Numbered from the stretch's first letter, positions 36,211 to 44,757 are shown. The stretch: DNA of 64,000 bases from Amycolatopsis thailandensis (GCF_002234405.1 NZ_NMQT01000038.1:1-64000); one strand, 5' to 3'. The notes: generated by a model not told the origin, from the sequence alone. Program-made: numbers and translations.

Positions 36211-36779
36211 CTACCGAACCTCCGCGCTCCCGGTCACGGCCGGCCAGCGCACCGCGTGCATTTGTCCTTTGCCGTTCTCGGACTCGCCCACGATTTCGCC
36301 GCGGCCGTTGAGGCCGTTCGCCTCGGTCCGATGCCCGCCGCGCAGAGCCGGCAGCACGATCACGGTGCCTACCGCAGCGCCTGCCCCGGGAGTCCGTCGG
36401 CGCCGGATTCGCAGAAACCCACCGCGATCCCGGAGTCGTTGATCTCCGAGCCTCGCAGGTGCGGGCGCCTTCGGGGACCGGCAGCGTGGTGATACCGCCG
36501 TCAGGGTTCCATCGGACGGGGTGATACCCCGGCCGGTATCGCGAGCCGGGTGTGCGTGCCGTCGGGGTTCCAGCGTACGGCGATCGTCCTCTCGGCCACG
36601 GTGCTGTACTCGCCGACCACTCCACCGGCGTCGTTGATCCCGGTGGAGTGGCTGTGGCTGTCCCCGCGAAACGCGCCGAGATCGACCGGCGCCGCCTCCC
36701 GCGCGCCGGCCACGGTGACGGTGCCGCCGAGCAGAAGGACCGAGAACAAAGTGCACAGCAAGAACTTTCCCCGCACCAC
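36211..36779 (-). pseudogene. Frameshifted HAF-repeat exported protein
   Basis: A signal peptide (MVRGKFLLCTLFSVLLLGGTV) starts at 36779 and leads into LGAFRGDSHSHSTGINDAGGVVGEY and AVRWNPDGTHTRL, a HAF/extracellular-repeat unit, before a TGA near 36501. Further units continue in the other frames: VRWNPDGGITTLPVPEGA, then EINDSGIAVGFCESGADG, then LPALRGGHRTEANGLNGRGEIVGES and HAVRWP, ending at 36211. Three repeat units in shifting frames show a broken gene. HAF-repeat proteins are secreted and of unknown function. Confidence 0.65.
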
Positions 36780-36868
36780 GTGAACCCCTCCAGAGTCGCC
36801 CGAGTGCGCCGATCTCCGGAGTATGGCGAAACCCGGTCAGCGGCCGGAACCGCCGATCGGACGCGGGC

Positions 36869-37696
36869 TCATCGGCCGGTCCACCGTGGCGAGCGCCCGG
36901 CCGTCCAGGCCGCATAGAACTCCCCGTGGTCCTTCGCCGTCATCAACAGGGCCTGCGTGATCGCCTCCAGCTCGATGGAACTCCCCAGATCCATGTCCAG
37001 CTCGCGCGTGAGCAGCACCTTGGTCGTCCCGTACGCCAGCGCCGGGCCGTCGGCCAATCGCCGCGCCAAAGCGGAAGCGGAAGCGGCCAACTCGGCGTCG
37101 GGAACGACCTGCGAAGCCAGCCCGATCGCCTCGGCCCGGGCGGCGTCGATCTTGTCGCCCAGCATCAGCAGTTCCGTGGCCCGCCCCAACCCGACCAGCC
37201 GCGGCAGCAGATACGCCGAGCCCATGTCCGCCCCGGCCAAGCCGACCTTCGTGAACAGGAATGCGAATTTCGCCGACGACGCCAGCAGCCGGAAGTCGCT
37301 CGCCAGCGCGATCACCGATCCCGCGCCCGCCGCGACACCGTTCACCGCGGCGATCACCGGGATGGGGCACTCGCGCAGCGCCTTCACCACCGCGCCGGTC
37401 ATGCGGGTGAACTCCAGCAGCTCCGCCGACTCCATTTTCTGCAGCTCGCCGATGATCTCTTCGACGTCGCCGCCGGAGCAGAACCCGCGCCCGCGGCCGG
37501 TGACGACCAGCACCCGGACGTCGCCGCGGTGCGGCAACTCGGCCAGCAGGTCGCGCAGGTCCGCGTAGACGTCGAAGGTGAGCGCGTTCAGCTTTTCGGG
37601 GCGGTCCAAGGTCACCGTGGCGACACCATCGTCCACAGTGAACTCGAAATGCTCCCAGTTCGCCGTGATCGGCGGCGTGGCGCGGAACGGGCTCAT
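36869..37696 (-). CDS. Crotonase (enoyl-CoA hydratase/isomerase) superfamily protein with atypical active site
   Basis: The 275-residue protein has the crotonase fold, with the CoA/oxyanion blocks RGRGFCSGGDVEE (68-80) and AVNGVAAGAGSVIAL (117-131). The two catalytic glutamates of rat enoyl-CoA hydratase align with Val128 and Phe148, so hydration by that mechanism is unlikely. Asp157 in GLAGADMGSAYLLPRLVG is a candidate catalytic residue, as aspartates at about this place act in aromatic-CoA crotonases. It is the last gene of a four-gene operon, overlapping the SDR stop by ATGA. A ring hydrolase or isomerase of an aryl-CoA intermediate is my inference. Confidence 0.8.
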   Translation of the reverse strand: MSPFRATPPITANWEHFEFTVDDGVATVTLDRPEKLNALTFDVYADLRDLLAELPHRGDVRVLVVTGRGRGFCSGGDVEEIIGELQKMESAELLEFTRMTGAVVKALRECPIPVIAAVNGVAAGAGSVIALASDFRLLASSAKFAFLFTKVGLAGADMGSAYLLPRLVGLGRATELLMLGDKIDAARAEAIGLASQVVPDAELAASASALARRLADGPALAYGTTKVLLTRELDMDLGSSIELEAITQALLMTAKDHGEFYAAWTAGRSPRWTGR

Positions 37697-38385
37697 GACT
37701 GGATCCCACCTCCATCGAGGACGAGTGTCTGTCCGTTGATCGCGGCGGCTTCGGCCGCCGCGAAGAAGGCCACCGCGTGGGCGACCTCGTCGGGTTCGAG
37801 CAGGCGGCCGAGCGGGGACGCGGCGGCGAGGGCGGCTTCCGCTTCGGCCTCGTCGCGGCCGGTGCGGTCCCGGATCCGGGCCACCGAGGCGGCCGTCATG
37901 TCCGTGCGCACGAAGGCCGGGCAGACGGCGTTCGCGGTGACGCCGGTGCCGGCGACCTCGGCGGCGGTGGCGCGCATCAGGCCGACGGCGGCGTGCTTCG
38001 ACGCGGTGTACCCGGCCGTGTAGCGATAGCCGAGGTGCGACGCCGTCGAGGCGACGGTGACGATCCGGCCGGTGTCGCGCGATCGCATGCCGGGCAGAAC
38101 CGCGCGTGTGCACAGGAAAGCACCGGTCGCGTTGACCTCGATCTGGGTCCGCCACTGGTCCAGCGACGTCTTCGCCAGCGGCGCGCTCGCCGAGATCCCG
38201 GCGTTGTTCACCAGCACGTCCACCGGGCCGAGGCCATCGAAGTACCGCGCGACGGCGTCCTCGTCGGTGACGTCGCAGTCGGCCCGGCCGGGGGCGTGCA
38301 CCTTGTCCCCGGCGGCCTGGAACCGGGCGGCGACGGCCGCGCCGATCCCGCGCGTCCCGCCGGTGACGACGACGATCCTGCTCAC
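37693..38385 (-). CDS. SDR family oxidoreductase (3-hydroxyacyl-CoA dehydrogenase-like)
   Basis: The 230-residue protein is a classical SDR: TGGTRGIG at residues 8-15, NNAG near 74, Ser in TVASTASHLG near 126 and YTASK near 139. The end GQTLVLDGGGIQS is typical. It probably oxidises or reduces a hydroxyacyl-CoA intermediate made from the ligase product. I chose the GTG at 38385, with GGTGGAGG upstream and a GTGA overlap with the ligase stop; the frame runs further upstream but inside the ligase gene. Confidence 0.85.
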   Translation of the reverse strand: MSRIVVVTGGTRGIGAAVAARFQAAGDKVHAPGRADCDVTDEDAVARYFDGLGPVDVLVNNAGISASAPLAKTSLDQWRTQIEVNATGAFLCTRAVLPGMRSRDTGRIVTVASTASHLGYRYTAGYTASKHAAVGLMRATAAEVAGTGVTANAVCPAFVRTDMTAASVARIRDRTGRDEAEAEAALAAASPLGRLLEPDEVAHAVAFFAAAEAAAINGQTLVLDGGGIQS

Positions 38386-39887
38386 TGTGCCTCCACCCGG
38401 CGCAACGCGCGCCGATCGAGTTTTCCGTTGGCGGTGCGGGGGAGTTCGGTCACGAACACCACCTCGCGCGGATATTTGTGCTTCGCCAGATTCGCCCGCG
38501 CGTGATCCTTCAGTTCGTCGGCGGTCACCTGGACACCGTCCGCCAGGACGACGCACGCCCGCGGGACGACCAGGCCGTCGACGGTCACGCCCAGCACCGC
38601 GCAGTCGATGACGGCCGGATGCCCGATGAGACAGTCTTCGATCTCGCTCGGCGCGACGAACACGCCGGACACTTTCAGTAGGTCGTCGGCGCGGCCGTGG
38701 TGATGGAAGAACCCGTCGGTGTCGCGGCTGAACAGGTCGCCGGTACGCAGGGTGTCGCCGTGGAACGTCCGCGCGGTCTTCTCCGCGTCGCCGTAGTACT
38801 CGCGCGCGATGGTCGGACCGGTGACCTCCAGGGGACCGATCTCGCCGTCCGGCAACGGATCACCGCTCTCGTCCACGATCCGCGCGGTGTAGCCGGGGAC
38901 CTCGCGGCCGAGGCTGCCGACCCGCTGCGCACCGGGCACATTGGACAGATAGATGTGGTACGCCTCCGACGAGCCGATCCCGTCGATCACCGGGACCCCG
39001 AACAGGTTGTCCCACTTGCGATGCAGTTCCGAAGGCAACGCCTCGCCCGCCGACGTCGCCAGGCGCAGTGAACTCAGGTCCACAGTAGACGCGGTAGAGT
39101 GGGCGATCATCGCGCTCATCATGGTCGGCACGTTGACCAGGATCGTCGGCCGGTAGCGTTCGATCAGCGAGAACAGCAGGTCCGCGGTGCTGCGCTGCGG
39201 GAACACGATCCCGGACGCGCCGACGCCGAACGGGAACAACGCCGTCAGGTCCCGCGCGTAGCCGAAGAACAGCTTCGGCACGGCCAGTACGCGGTCGTCC
39301 TCGCGGAGGCCGAGCACGCCGAGCGCGTACCGGTCGAAGCTCTCCAGCGCGCTGCGCGCCGGGTGCACGCACGCCTTGGGGGAACCGGTGCTCCCGGTGG
39401 TGAACTTCCAGATCGCGACGTCGTCCAAAGTGGTCGGCGCGGCTTCCAGCTCGGCCGGGGCCGACGCCGTCAGCGACGTGAACGAGTGCTCGCCGGGCTC
39501 CAGGTCGACGTCGCCGACCACCAGCAGGTTCCGCGCCCCGGCCTCGCGCAGCGCGGGCAGCGTCGAGCCGTCCGCGATGACGACGACGGCCTCGGTATAG
39601 GCCAGATAGTACGCGTAATCCTTGGGCTGCAGGAAAGAATAGGCCTCGGCGGTCACCGCGCCGATCTTCTGCGCCGCGTACCAGACGGCCACGAACTCGA
39701 CGCTGTCGTTCAGCGCCAGCAGGACCCGATGTCCACTTCGGACGCCGAGATCGCGCAGCACGTTCCCGGCCCGGTTCACCAGCGCCGCCAGCTCCGCGTA
39801 CGTGACTTCCTCGTCGCCGCACAGCAACGCCGTCCGCTCGCCGGGGAGGCGGTCGACGAAATGGGTCGCCAGATTGAAGGTGGTCAT
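38382..39887 (-). CDS. Benzoate-CoA ligase family (candidate 2-aminobenzoate-CoA ligase)
   Basis: The 501-residue AMP-forming ligase belongs to the benzoate-CoA ligase group, with FTTGSTGSPKACVHPA near residues 166-181, SSEAYHIYLSN near 301, GRADDLLKVSGVFVAPSEIE near 401, and the catalytic lysine in PRTANGKLDRRAL at the end. It activates an aromatic acid with ATP and CoA. Because kynureninase, which makes anthranilate, lies in the divergent operon, anthranilate is the substrate I favour; benzoate or salicylate is not excluded by sequence. The ATG overlaps the creatininase-family stop (ATGA). Confidence 0.8.
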   Translation of the reverse strand: MTTFNLATHFVDRLPGERTALLCGDEEVTYAELAALVNRAGNVLRDLGVRSGHRVLLALNDSVEFVAVWYAAQKIGAVTAEAYSFLQPKDYAYYLAYTEAVVVIADGSTLPALREAGARNLLVVGDVDLEPGEHSFTSLTASAPAELEAAPTTLDDVAIWKFTTGSTGSPKACVHPARSALESFDRYALGVLGLREDDRVLAVPKLFFGYARDLTALFPFGVGASGIVFPQRSTADLLFSLIERYRPTILVNVPTMMSAMIAHSTASTVDLSSLRLATSAGEALPSELHRKWDNLFGVPVIDGIGSSEAYHIYLSNVPGAQRVGSLGREVPGYTARIVDESGDPLPDGEIGPLEVTGPTIAREYYGDAEKTARTFHGDTLRTGDLFSRDTDGFFHHHGRADDLLKVSGVFVAPSEIEDCLIGHPAVIDCAVLGVTVDGLVVPRACVVLADGVQVTADELKDHARANLAKHKYPREVVFVTELPRTANGKLDRRALRRVEAQ

Positions 39888-40609
39888 ACCAGCTCCCGGA
39901 TCGCTTCGACCAGGATGTCGGTGAGCGCCGAGAAGGTCTTCTCACCTTCTTCGGCGGTCGCCTGGGCGGGGTTTCCGCAGTAGGCGTCGGTCATCCCGGC
40001 CGAGGCGAAGTCCGTGACGCCGCCGCGCGCCAGGTCGACGTGGACCGCGGGCAGGTCGCGCTGGACGGCGGTGTCGACCAGGTCCGGCCGGTCGGCGAGC
40101 ACCAGTGACGTCTCGTACTGCCCGGCGTGGCACTCGCCGGAGCGGAACTCGTCGGTGAGCCGGGCCGCGTACCGGCGGCGGACCAGGTCGACGAAGCCGA
40201 CGCCCGAGGTCTCCGCCACGCGCCGCAGCACCACCAGATGCGCCGGTTCGAAATGGTTGTTGACCAGCAGGATCCGGGTGAGTCCCTGCCCGGCGAGCGC
40301 GCCGCAGATATCGGTGAGCAGCGCGTACAGTGTCTCCTCGCCGATCGAGACGCCGCCCGCGAATCCGGCCGCGAACCGGGTCACCCCGTACGGAACCTCG
40401 GGCAGGATCAGCACACGAATGCCGGGATCACCCGCCAGCCGCGCGGCCGCGCGTTCGCACATCCCCCGGGAGATCAGGGGATCGGTGCCCAGCGGCGCGT
40501 GCGGGCCGTGCGGTTCGACGGCGCCCACCGGCAGGAGCAGCACGGGGACGCGCGTGTCGGACGCGAGAGCCGCCACCTGGCGTGAGCTCAAATCCGCGAA
40601 GTACGTCAC
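39884..40609 (-). CDS. Creatininase-family amidohydrolase (candidate N-formylkynurenine formamidase)
   Basis: The 241-residue protein has the creatininase metal-binding layout: LPVGAVEPHGPHAPLGTDPLI (Glu, His and Asp ligands), LVNNHFEPAH near 115, and GECHAGQYETSLVL near 155. Known members hydrolyse cyclic amides or formamides, including the archaeal FAPy deformylase ArfB. It is the first gene of the minus operon, facing the PaaX, TDO and kynureninase operon. No recognisable KynB-type formamidase is present, so it may fill that step; this is an inference. The GTG start lies seven bases after TAGCTT, suggesting a leaderless mRNA. Confidence 0.75.
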   Translation of the reverse strand: MTYFADLSSRQVAALASDTRVPVLLLPVGAVEPHGPHAPLGTDPLISRGMCERAAARLAGDPGIRVLILPEVPYGVTRFAAGFAGGVSIGEETLYALLTDICGALAGQGLTRILLVNNHFEPAHLVVLRRVAETSGVGFVDLVRRRYAARLTDEFRSGECHAGQYETSLVLADRPDLVDTAVQRDLPAVHVDLARGGVTDFASAGMTDAYCGNPAQATAEEGEKTFSALTDILVEAIRELV

Positions 40610-40657
40610 TCGAATCAAGCTACACCGCAGCGGCCTGAGGTGTATAGAGTTGCGCGC
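40610..40657. promoter_or_regulatory. 48-bp divergent promoter with TACACC-N12-GGTGTA inverted repeat
   Basis: The gap between the creatininase-family GTG (40609) and the PaaX-like ATG (40658) holds the inverted repeat TACACC (40621-40626) / GGTGTA (40639-40644). TATAGA (40643-40648) can serve as -10 for the plus operon and TAGCTT on the minus strand (40617-40622) for the other. Both messages would be nearly leaderless. The repeat touches both -10 boxes, so one bound dimer could silence both operons. Confidence 0.5.
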
Positions 40658-41479
40658 ATGCCCGCATCGGCCACCCCCCACGGCGACCCAGGACCCCAAG
40701 ACCTGGTGATGACACTGCTCGGCACCTACGTGTCGCCGCGCGAGAGCCGCCGTGTCTGGTCCGGCGGCCTGGTCGCCGTGCTCGCCGGGCTCGGCTTCTC
40801 CGACGGCGCCGCGCGGATCGCGCTGGCCAGGCTCGTCCGCCGCGACCTGCTCGCGCGGCACAAGGCGGGCAGGCTCGTCCACTACTCGCTGACCCGCCGC
40901 ACGATCACGCTGCTGGAGGACGGCGACCGCCGGATCTTCTCCCTCGGCAGGCGCGAACGCGAGGCCGGGGAGTGGACCGTGCTGTGGCAGAGCATCCCGG
41001 AAAGCCGCCGCCAGGCCCGGGAACGGCTCGTGCGCCGGCTGCGTTTCCTCGGTTTCGGCCCGGTGCAGGACGGCACCTGGATCGCCCCGCACGACCGCGA
41101 GGCCGAGGTGCTCGCCCTGCTGGCCGAACTCGACGTCTCCGAACACGCCGGGCTGATGCTCGGCAAACCGTCGCCCGCGCTCGACGTCCGGCGGTTCGCC
41201 GACCGGGCCTGGAACCTCGACGGCCTCGCCGCGCGCTACGACGCGTTCGTCCAAGATTTCGGCGGGTATTCAGGCGACTTGCCTGACGCCGAGGCGTTTC
41301 AGGTCCGAACCTGGCTGACGCACACCTTCCGCGCCTTCCCGTCGCTCGATCCGGAACTCCCGGTCGGGCTGGTGCCCGCTCCGCCGAGCCGGGCGGCCGC
41401 GGTCGAGCTTTTCCACGATCTGTATCAGGCGCTGGCCCCGGCGGCGCAACGCCATTTCGATGGAGTGACCGAATCATGA
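40658..41479 (+). CDS. PaaX-family transcriptional regulator
   Basis: The 273-residue protein matches PaaX: an N-terminal winged helix (LVMTLLGTYVSPRESRRVWSGGLVAVLAGLGFSDGAARIALARLVRRDLL), the middle PaaX domain (WTVLWQSIPESRRQARERLVRRLRFLGFGP) and the C-terminal helical domain. PaaX repressors respond to phenylacetyl-CoA in Escherichia coli, and relatives sense other aryl-CoA or acyl compounds. Here anthraniloyl-CoA is a plausible effector. It begins the kynurenine operon and overlaps the TDO start by ATGA. An in-frame GTG lies at 40640. Confidence 0.9.
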   Translation: MPASATPHGDPGPQDLVMTLLGTYVSPRESRRVWSGGLVAVLAGLGFSDGAARIALARLVRRDLLARHKAGRLVHYSLTRRTITLLEDGDRRIFSLGRREREAGEWTVLWQSIPESRRQARERLVRRLRFLGFGPVQDGTWIAPHDREAEVLALLAELDVSEHAGLMLGKPSPALDVRRFADRAWNLDGLAARYDAFVQDFGGYSGDLPDAEAFQVRTWLTHTFRAFPSLDPELPVGLVPAPPSRAAAVELFHDLYQALAPAAQRHFDGVTES

Positions 41480-42261
41480 ACGATGACACCCAGGCCGCAT
41501 TGAGTTACACGTCCTACCTTTCGCTGGACGAAGTGCTGGACGCGCAGCATCCCCGGTCCGACGAGCACGACGAATTGCTCTTCATCGTGATCCACCAAGT
41601 GTATGAACTTTGGTTCAAACAAGTTCTCCACGAGGCGCTTTACCTGCAGGAGCAACTCGAGGCGGGTAACACCGCTCACGCCACCCGCACGCTGAGGCGA
41701 ATCCTGACTATCTTCAAGGTGGTGGTCGCGCAGATTGACGTGCTCGAGACGATGACTCCGAGCCAGTTCACCAGTTTCCGTGCGCGACTCGACGCTTCGA
41801 GCGGGTTCCAGTCGGCTCAGTTCCGCGTCCTGGAGGCCGTTCTCGGCCGCCGGGACGAGCGGGTGTTCGCGCATTACCCCGAGGGCGGTGACCAGCGCGC
41901 CCAGATCTCGGACGCGATGTCACGGCCGTCGCTCTTCGATTCCTTCACCACTTACCTCGCGGTGAAGGGGTACGACGTCCCGACCGGGCGCGATGTCACC
42001 AAGCCACTCGAACCCTCTCCGGCGCTCCAAGAGGTTCTGTTGCGGGTCTACCGCGACGACACCGGGCCGTCCGTGGTGGCGGAGCACCTGGTCGATCTGG
42101 ACGAAGGGATGCAGGAGTGGCGGTATCGGCACGTGAAGATGGTCGAGCGCACCATCGGAGACAAGACCGGGACGGGGGGTTCGTCGGGCGCGCACTACCT
42201 GCGTACGACGCTTTTCTCCCCGATGTTCCCGGATCTCTGGGCAGTGCGGAGCAGGCTGTGA
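41476..42261 (+). CDS. kynA: Tryptophan 2,3-dioxygenase
   Basis: The 261-residue haem enzyme opens the indole ring of L-tryptophan to give N-formylkynurenine. The active-site block FIVIHQVYELWFKQ, with its conserved His and Trp-Phe-Lys, lies at residues 36-49, and the haem-binding His is in RYRHVKMVERTIG near residue 219. The length is normal for the bacterial tetrameric form. It is coupled by overlaps to the PaaX gene upstream and to kynureninase downstream (stop and start share TGTGA). Confidence 0.95.
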   Translation: MNDDTQAALSYTSYLSLDEVLDAQHPRSDEHDELLFIVIHQVYELWFKQVLHEALYLQEQLEAGNTAHATRTLRRILTIFKVVVAQIDVLETMTPSQFTSFRARLDASSGFQSAQFRVLEAVLGRRDERVFAHYPEGGDQRAQISDAMSRPSLFDSFTTYLAVKGYDVPTGRDVTKPLEPSPALQEVLLRVYRDDTGPSVVAEHLVDLDEGMQEWRYRHVKMVERTIGDKTGTGGSSGAHYLRTTLFSPMFPDLWAVRSRL

Positions 42262-43448
42262 CGACACTCGACGAACTCCGCGGCGACCCCAACGCGCTCG
42301 CGGCGCACTACACGCACTTCGGTGTGGCGGACCGGATCCTGCTGACGGGGCACTCGCACCAGGCGTGGCCGGACGTCGCCCGGGAAGGCCTCCTCGAAGC
42401 CTTCGCCGACGCGGCCGAAGGGGTCGACACCAAGTGGGACCGCGCTTTCGCGAAGGCCGACGAGATGCGGGCCGGGTTCCGGGCGCTGCTCGGCGACCCG
42501 CACGGCGGCATCGCGCTCGGCGCCAGCACGCACGATCTGGTGATCCGGTTCCTGTCGGCGATGGACCTCCCGAGCCGGCCGCGGCTGGTCACCACCGACG
42601 GTGAGTTCCACACACTGCGCCGCCAGCTGGGCAGGCTGGCCGAAGAAGGGGTCGAGGTCGTCCGCGTGCCGTCGTCGCCGGTCAGCACGCTGGCCGAACG
42701 CGTCGCGGCCGAGGTCACCGAAGACACCGCGGCCGTGCTCGTCTCGGCGGTGCTGTTCGAGACCTCCCGGCTCGTGCCGGGGCTGGCGCATCTCGCCGAC
42801 GTCTGCCTGTCGAAGTCGGTGAACCTCGTCGTCGACGCCTACCACGCGCTCGGCGTCGTCCCGTTCTCGCTGCACGACCTCGGGCTCACCAACGCCTGGG
42901 TGCTCGGCGGCGGCTACAAGTACCTCCAGCTCGGCGAGGGCAACTGCTTCCTGCGGATGCCCGCGCACGCGCAGGAACTGCGGCCGGTCGTCACCGGCTG
43001 GTACGCCGAATTCGGCGCGCTCGCGGACGAGCGCCGACCCGGCGAGACCGCCTACGCGTCCGGATCGGACAGGTTCGCCGGCGCGACTTACGACCCGACG
43101 AGCCATTACCGGGGCGCCCGCGTCTTCCGGTTCTTCGCCGAACAAGGCCTCACCCCCGAGTTCCTGCGGGAGGTGTCGCGGCACCAGGTCGGCTTCCTCG
43201 CCGACGGTTTCGACAAGCTCGGGCTGCCCGAAGACGTCGTCACCCGCGACCGGGAGACCCCGCTGGACCGCATCGGCGGCTTCCTGTCGCTGAAGTGCGC
43301 CGACGCGGGCGGGCTGCGGGCCGCGCTCGCCGAACGCGGCGTCCGGACCGACAGCCGCGGCGAGTATCTGAGGTTCGGCCCGGCGCCGTATCTGTCCGAC
43401 AGCCAACTCGACTCCGCACTTCGCGTCCTGGGCGAGATCGTCCGCTAG
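42258..43448 (+). CDS. kynU: Kynureninase
   Basis: The 396-residue PLP enzyme cleaves kynurenine to anthranilate and alanine, or 3-hydroxykynurenine to 3-hydroxyanthranilate. The fold-type I pattern is clear, with DAYHALGVVPFSLHDLGLTNAWVLGGGYKYLQLGEGNCF around the PLP-binding lysine (YKYLQ) near residues 194-232. The GTG start at 42258 overlaps the TDO stop. No kynurenine 3-monooxygenase or 3-hydroxyanthranilate dioxygenase is present, so the product here should be anthranilate. Confidence 0.9.
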   Translation: MTTLDELRGDPNALAAHYTHFGVADRILLTGHSHQAWPDVAREGLLEAFADAAEGVDTKWDRAFAKADEMRAGFRALLGDPHGGIALGASTHDLVIRFLSAMDLPSRPRLVTTDGEFHTLRRQLGRLAEEGVEVVRVPSSPVSTLAERVAAEVTEDTAAVLVSAVLFETSRLVPGLAHLADVCLSKSVNLVVDAYHALGVVPFSLHDLGLTNAWVLGGGYKYLQLGEGNCFLRMPAHAQELRPVVTGWYAEFGALADERRPGETAYASGSDRFAGATYDPTSHYRGARVFRFFAEQGLTPEFLREVSRHQVGFLADGFDKLGLPEDVVTRDRETPLDRIGGFLSLKCADAGGLRAALAERGVRTDSRGEYLRFGPAPYLSDSQLDSALRVLGEIVR

Positions 43449-43565
43449 GTTTGCGGGTGTGGCACCGTCGCCGCCGGACGACCTTCGTCGGGGACTGTGC
43501 CCTGTTCCAGGAACTTCGCACGTGAGCCACAAGCAGCGTGCACTCCACGACAAGGAGTCACCACA

Positions 43566-44636
43566 GTGACCGAAGTGTTCGGCCATGGCACCGGCCATGA
43601 GCAGGTCGTCTTCTGCCAAGACCAGGCCACCGGCCTGAAGGCCATCATCGGGATCTATTCGACGGCGCTCGGGCCGTCGCTGGGCGGGACCCGGTTCTAC
43701 CCCTACGAGTCCGAGGAAGCCGCGCTCGCGGACGTCCTCGCGCTGTCGAAGGGGATGGCCTACAAGAACGCGCTCGCCGGGCTCGACCTCGGTGGCGGCA
43801 AGGCCGTCATCATCGGCGACCCCCACAAGCACAAGACCGAAGCGCTGCTTCGCGCCTTCGGCCGGTTCGTCCAGTCGCTGGGCGGCCGCTACATCACCGC
43901 CTGCGACGTGGGCACCTACGTGCAGGACATGGACATCGTCGCGCGCGAATCGGAGTTCGTGACGGGCCGCTCGCCGGAGAACGGCGGCGCCGGCGACTCC
44001 TCCGTGCTCACCGCTTTCGGCACCTACCAGGGCATGCGCGCCTCCGCGGACGCCGTCTGGGGCGTCCCGGACCTCGCGGGCCGCAAGGTCGGCGTCGCCG
44101 GGGTCGGCAAGGTGGGGCACATCCTCGTCGGGCATTTGATCGAGGCGGGCGCGCAGGTGGTCATCACCGACGTCTCGCCCGCGGCGATCGAGCGCACCCG
44201 CGCGGCGTACCCCGCCGTCGAGGTCGTCGAAGACCTCGACGCGCTGATCCGCACCGAGCTCGACGTCTTCGCGCCGTGCGCGCTGGGCGGCGTGCTCACC
44301 GACGAGACCGTGGGCCTGCTCCGCGCCAAGATCGTCTGCGGCGCGGCCAACAACCAGCTCGCGCACCCCGGCGTCGACAAGCTGCTCGACGACCGCGGCA
44401 TCCTCTTCGCGCCCGACTACCTGGTCAACGCCGGTGGCGTGATCCAGGTCGACGACGAGCGGCACGGCTTCGACTTCGCGCGGGCCAAGCGCAAGACCAC
44501 GGCCATCTTCGACACCACCAAGGCGGTGTTCGCGCTGGCCAAGGCCGACGGGGTCCCGCCGGCGGCGGCGGCCGACCGGTTGGCCGAGCGCCGGATGGCG
44601 GAGATCGGCGGCCTTCGGTCGATCCTGACCGTGTAG
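43566..44636 (+). CDS. vdh: Valine dehydrogenase (Glu/Leu/Phe/Val dehydrogenase family)
   Basis: The 356-residue enzyme matches Streptomyces valine dehydrogenase along its length. It has the catalytic-lysine block [20 protein letters not shown] (residues 68-87), [27 protein letters not shown], and the NAD site [16 protein letters not shown] near 180. It deaminates branched-chain amino acids oxidatively to 2-oxo acids. The GTG at 43566 has GGAG ten bases upstream. It is transcribed in the same direction as kynU after a 117-base gap and ends at three palindromes. Confidence 0.9.
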   Translation: MTEVFGHGTGHEQVVFCQDQATGLKAIIGIYSTALGPSLGGTRFYPYESEEAALADVLALSKGMAYKNALAGLDLGGGKAVIIGDPHKHKTEALLRAFGRFVQSLGGRYITACDVGTYVQDMDIVARESEFVTGRSPENGGAGDSSVLTAFGTYQGMRASADAVWGVPDLAGRKVGVAGVGKVGHILVGHLIEAGAQVVITDVSPAAIERTRAAYPAVEVVEDLDALIRTELDVFAPCALGGVLTDETVGLLRAKIVCGAANNQLAHPGVDKLLDDRGILFAPDYLVNAGGVIQVDDERHGFDFARAKRKTTAIFDTTKAVFALAKADGVPPAAAADRLAERRMAEIGGLRSILTV

Positions 44637-44647
44637 GTCTCCCAAGC

Positions 44648-44700
44648 GCAATGAAGGGGCCTTTCATAGCAAAATTTGCTATGAAAGGCCCCTTCATTGC
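44648..44700. terminator. Perfect 26-bp palindrome (AATGAAGGGGCCTTTCAT family)
   Basis: The arms 44648-44673 and 44675-44700 are complementary over 26 bp around a single base, making a cruciform-like element just after the vdh stop. Its core resembles the element at 7307-7365. Confidence 0.65.
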
Positions 44701-44757
44701 ACGGACAGCCCTGCCGCGGCGGTGCCTCTCGGAGCGCTGGTCGCGGAGCCGCGCAGC

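Noticed and set aside
35662..36492. 276-codon plus-strand frame in the relic region
   Set aside because: It is opposite the IS30 and HAF remnants, whose conserved protein motifs lie on the minus strand, and it has no family resemblance.
42195..44651. 818-codon minus-strand frame across kynureninase and valine dehydrogenase
   Set aside because: It spans two well-recognised plus-strand genes and has no domain or membrane pattern of its own. Absence of stops is expected at this GC content.
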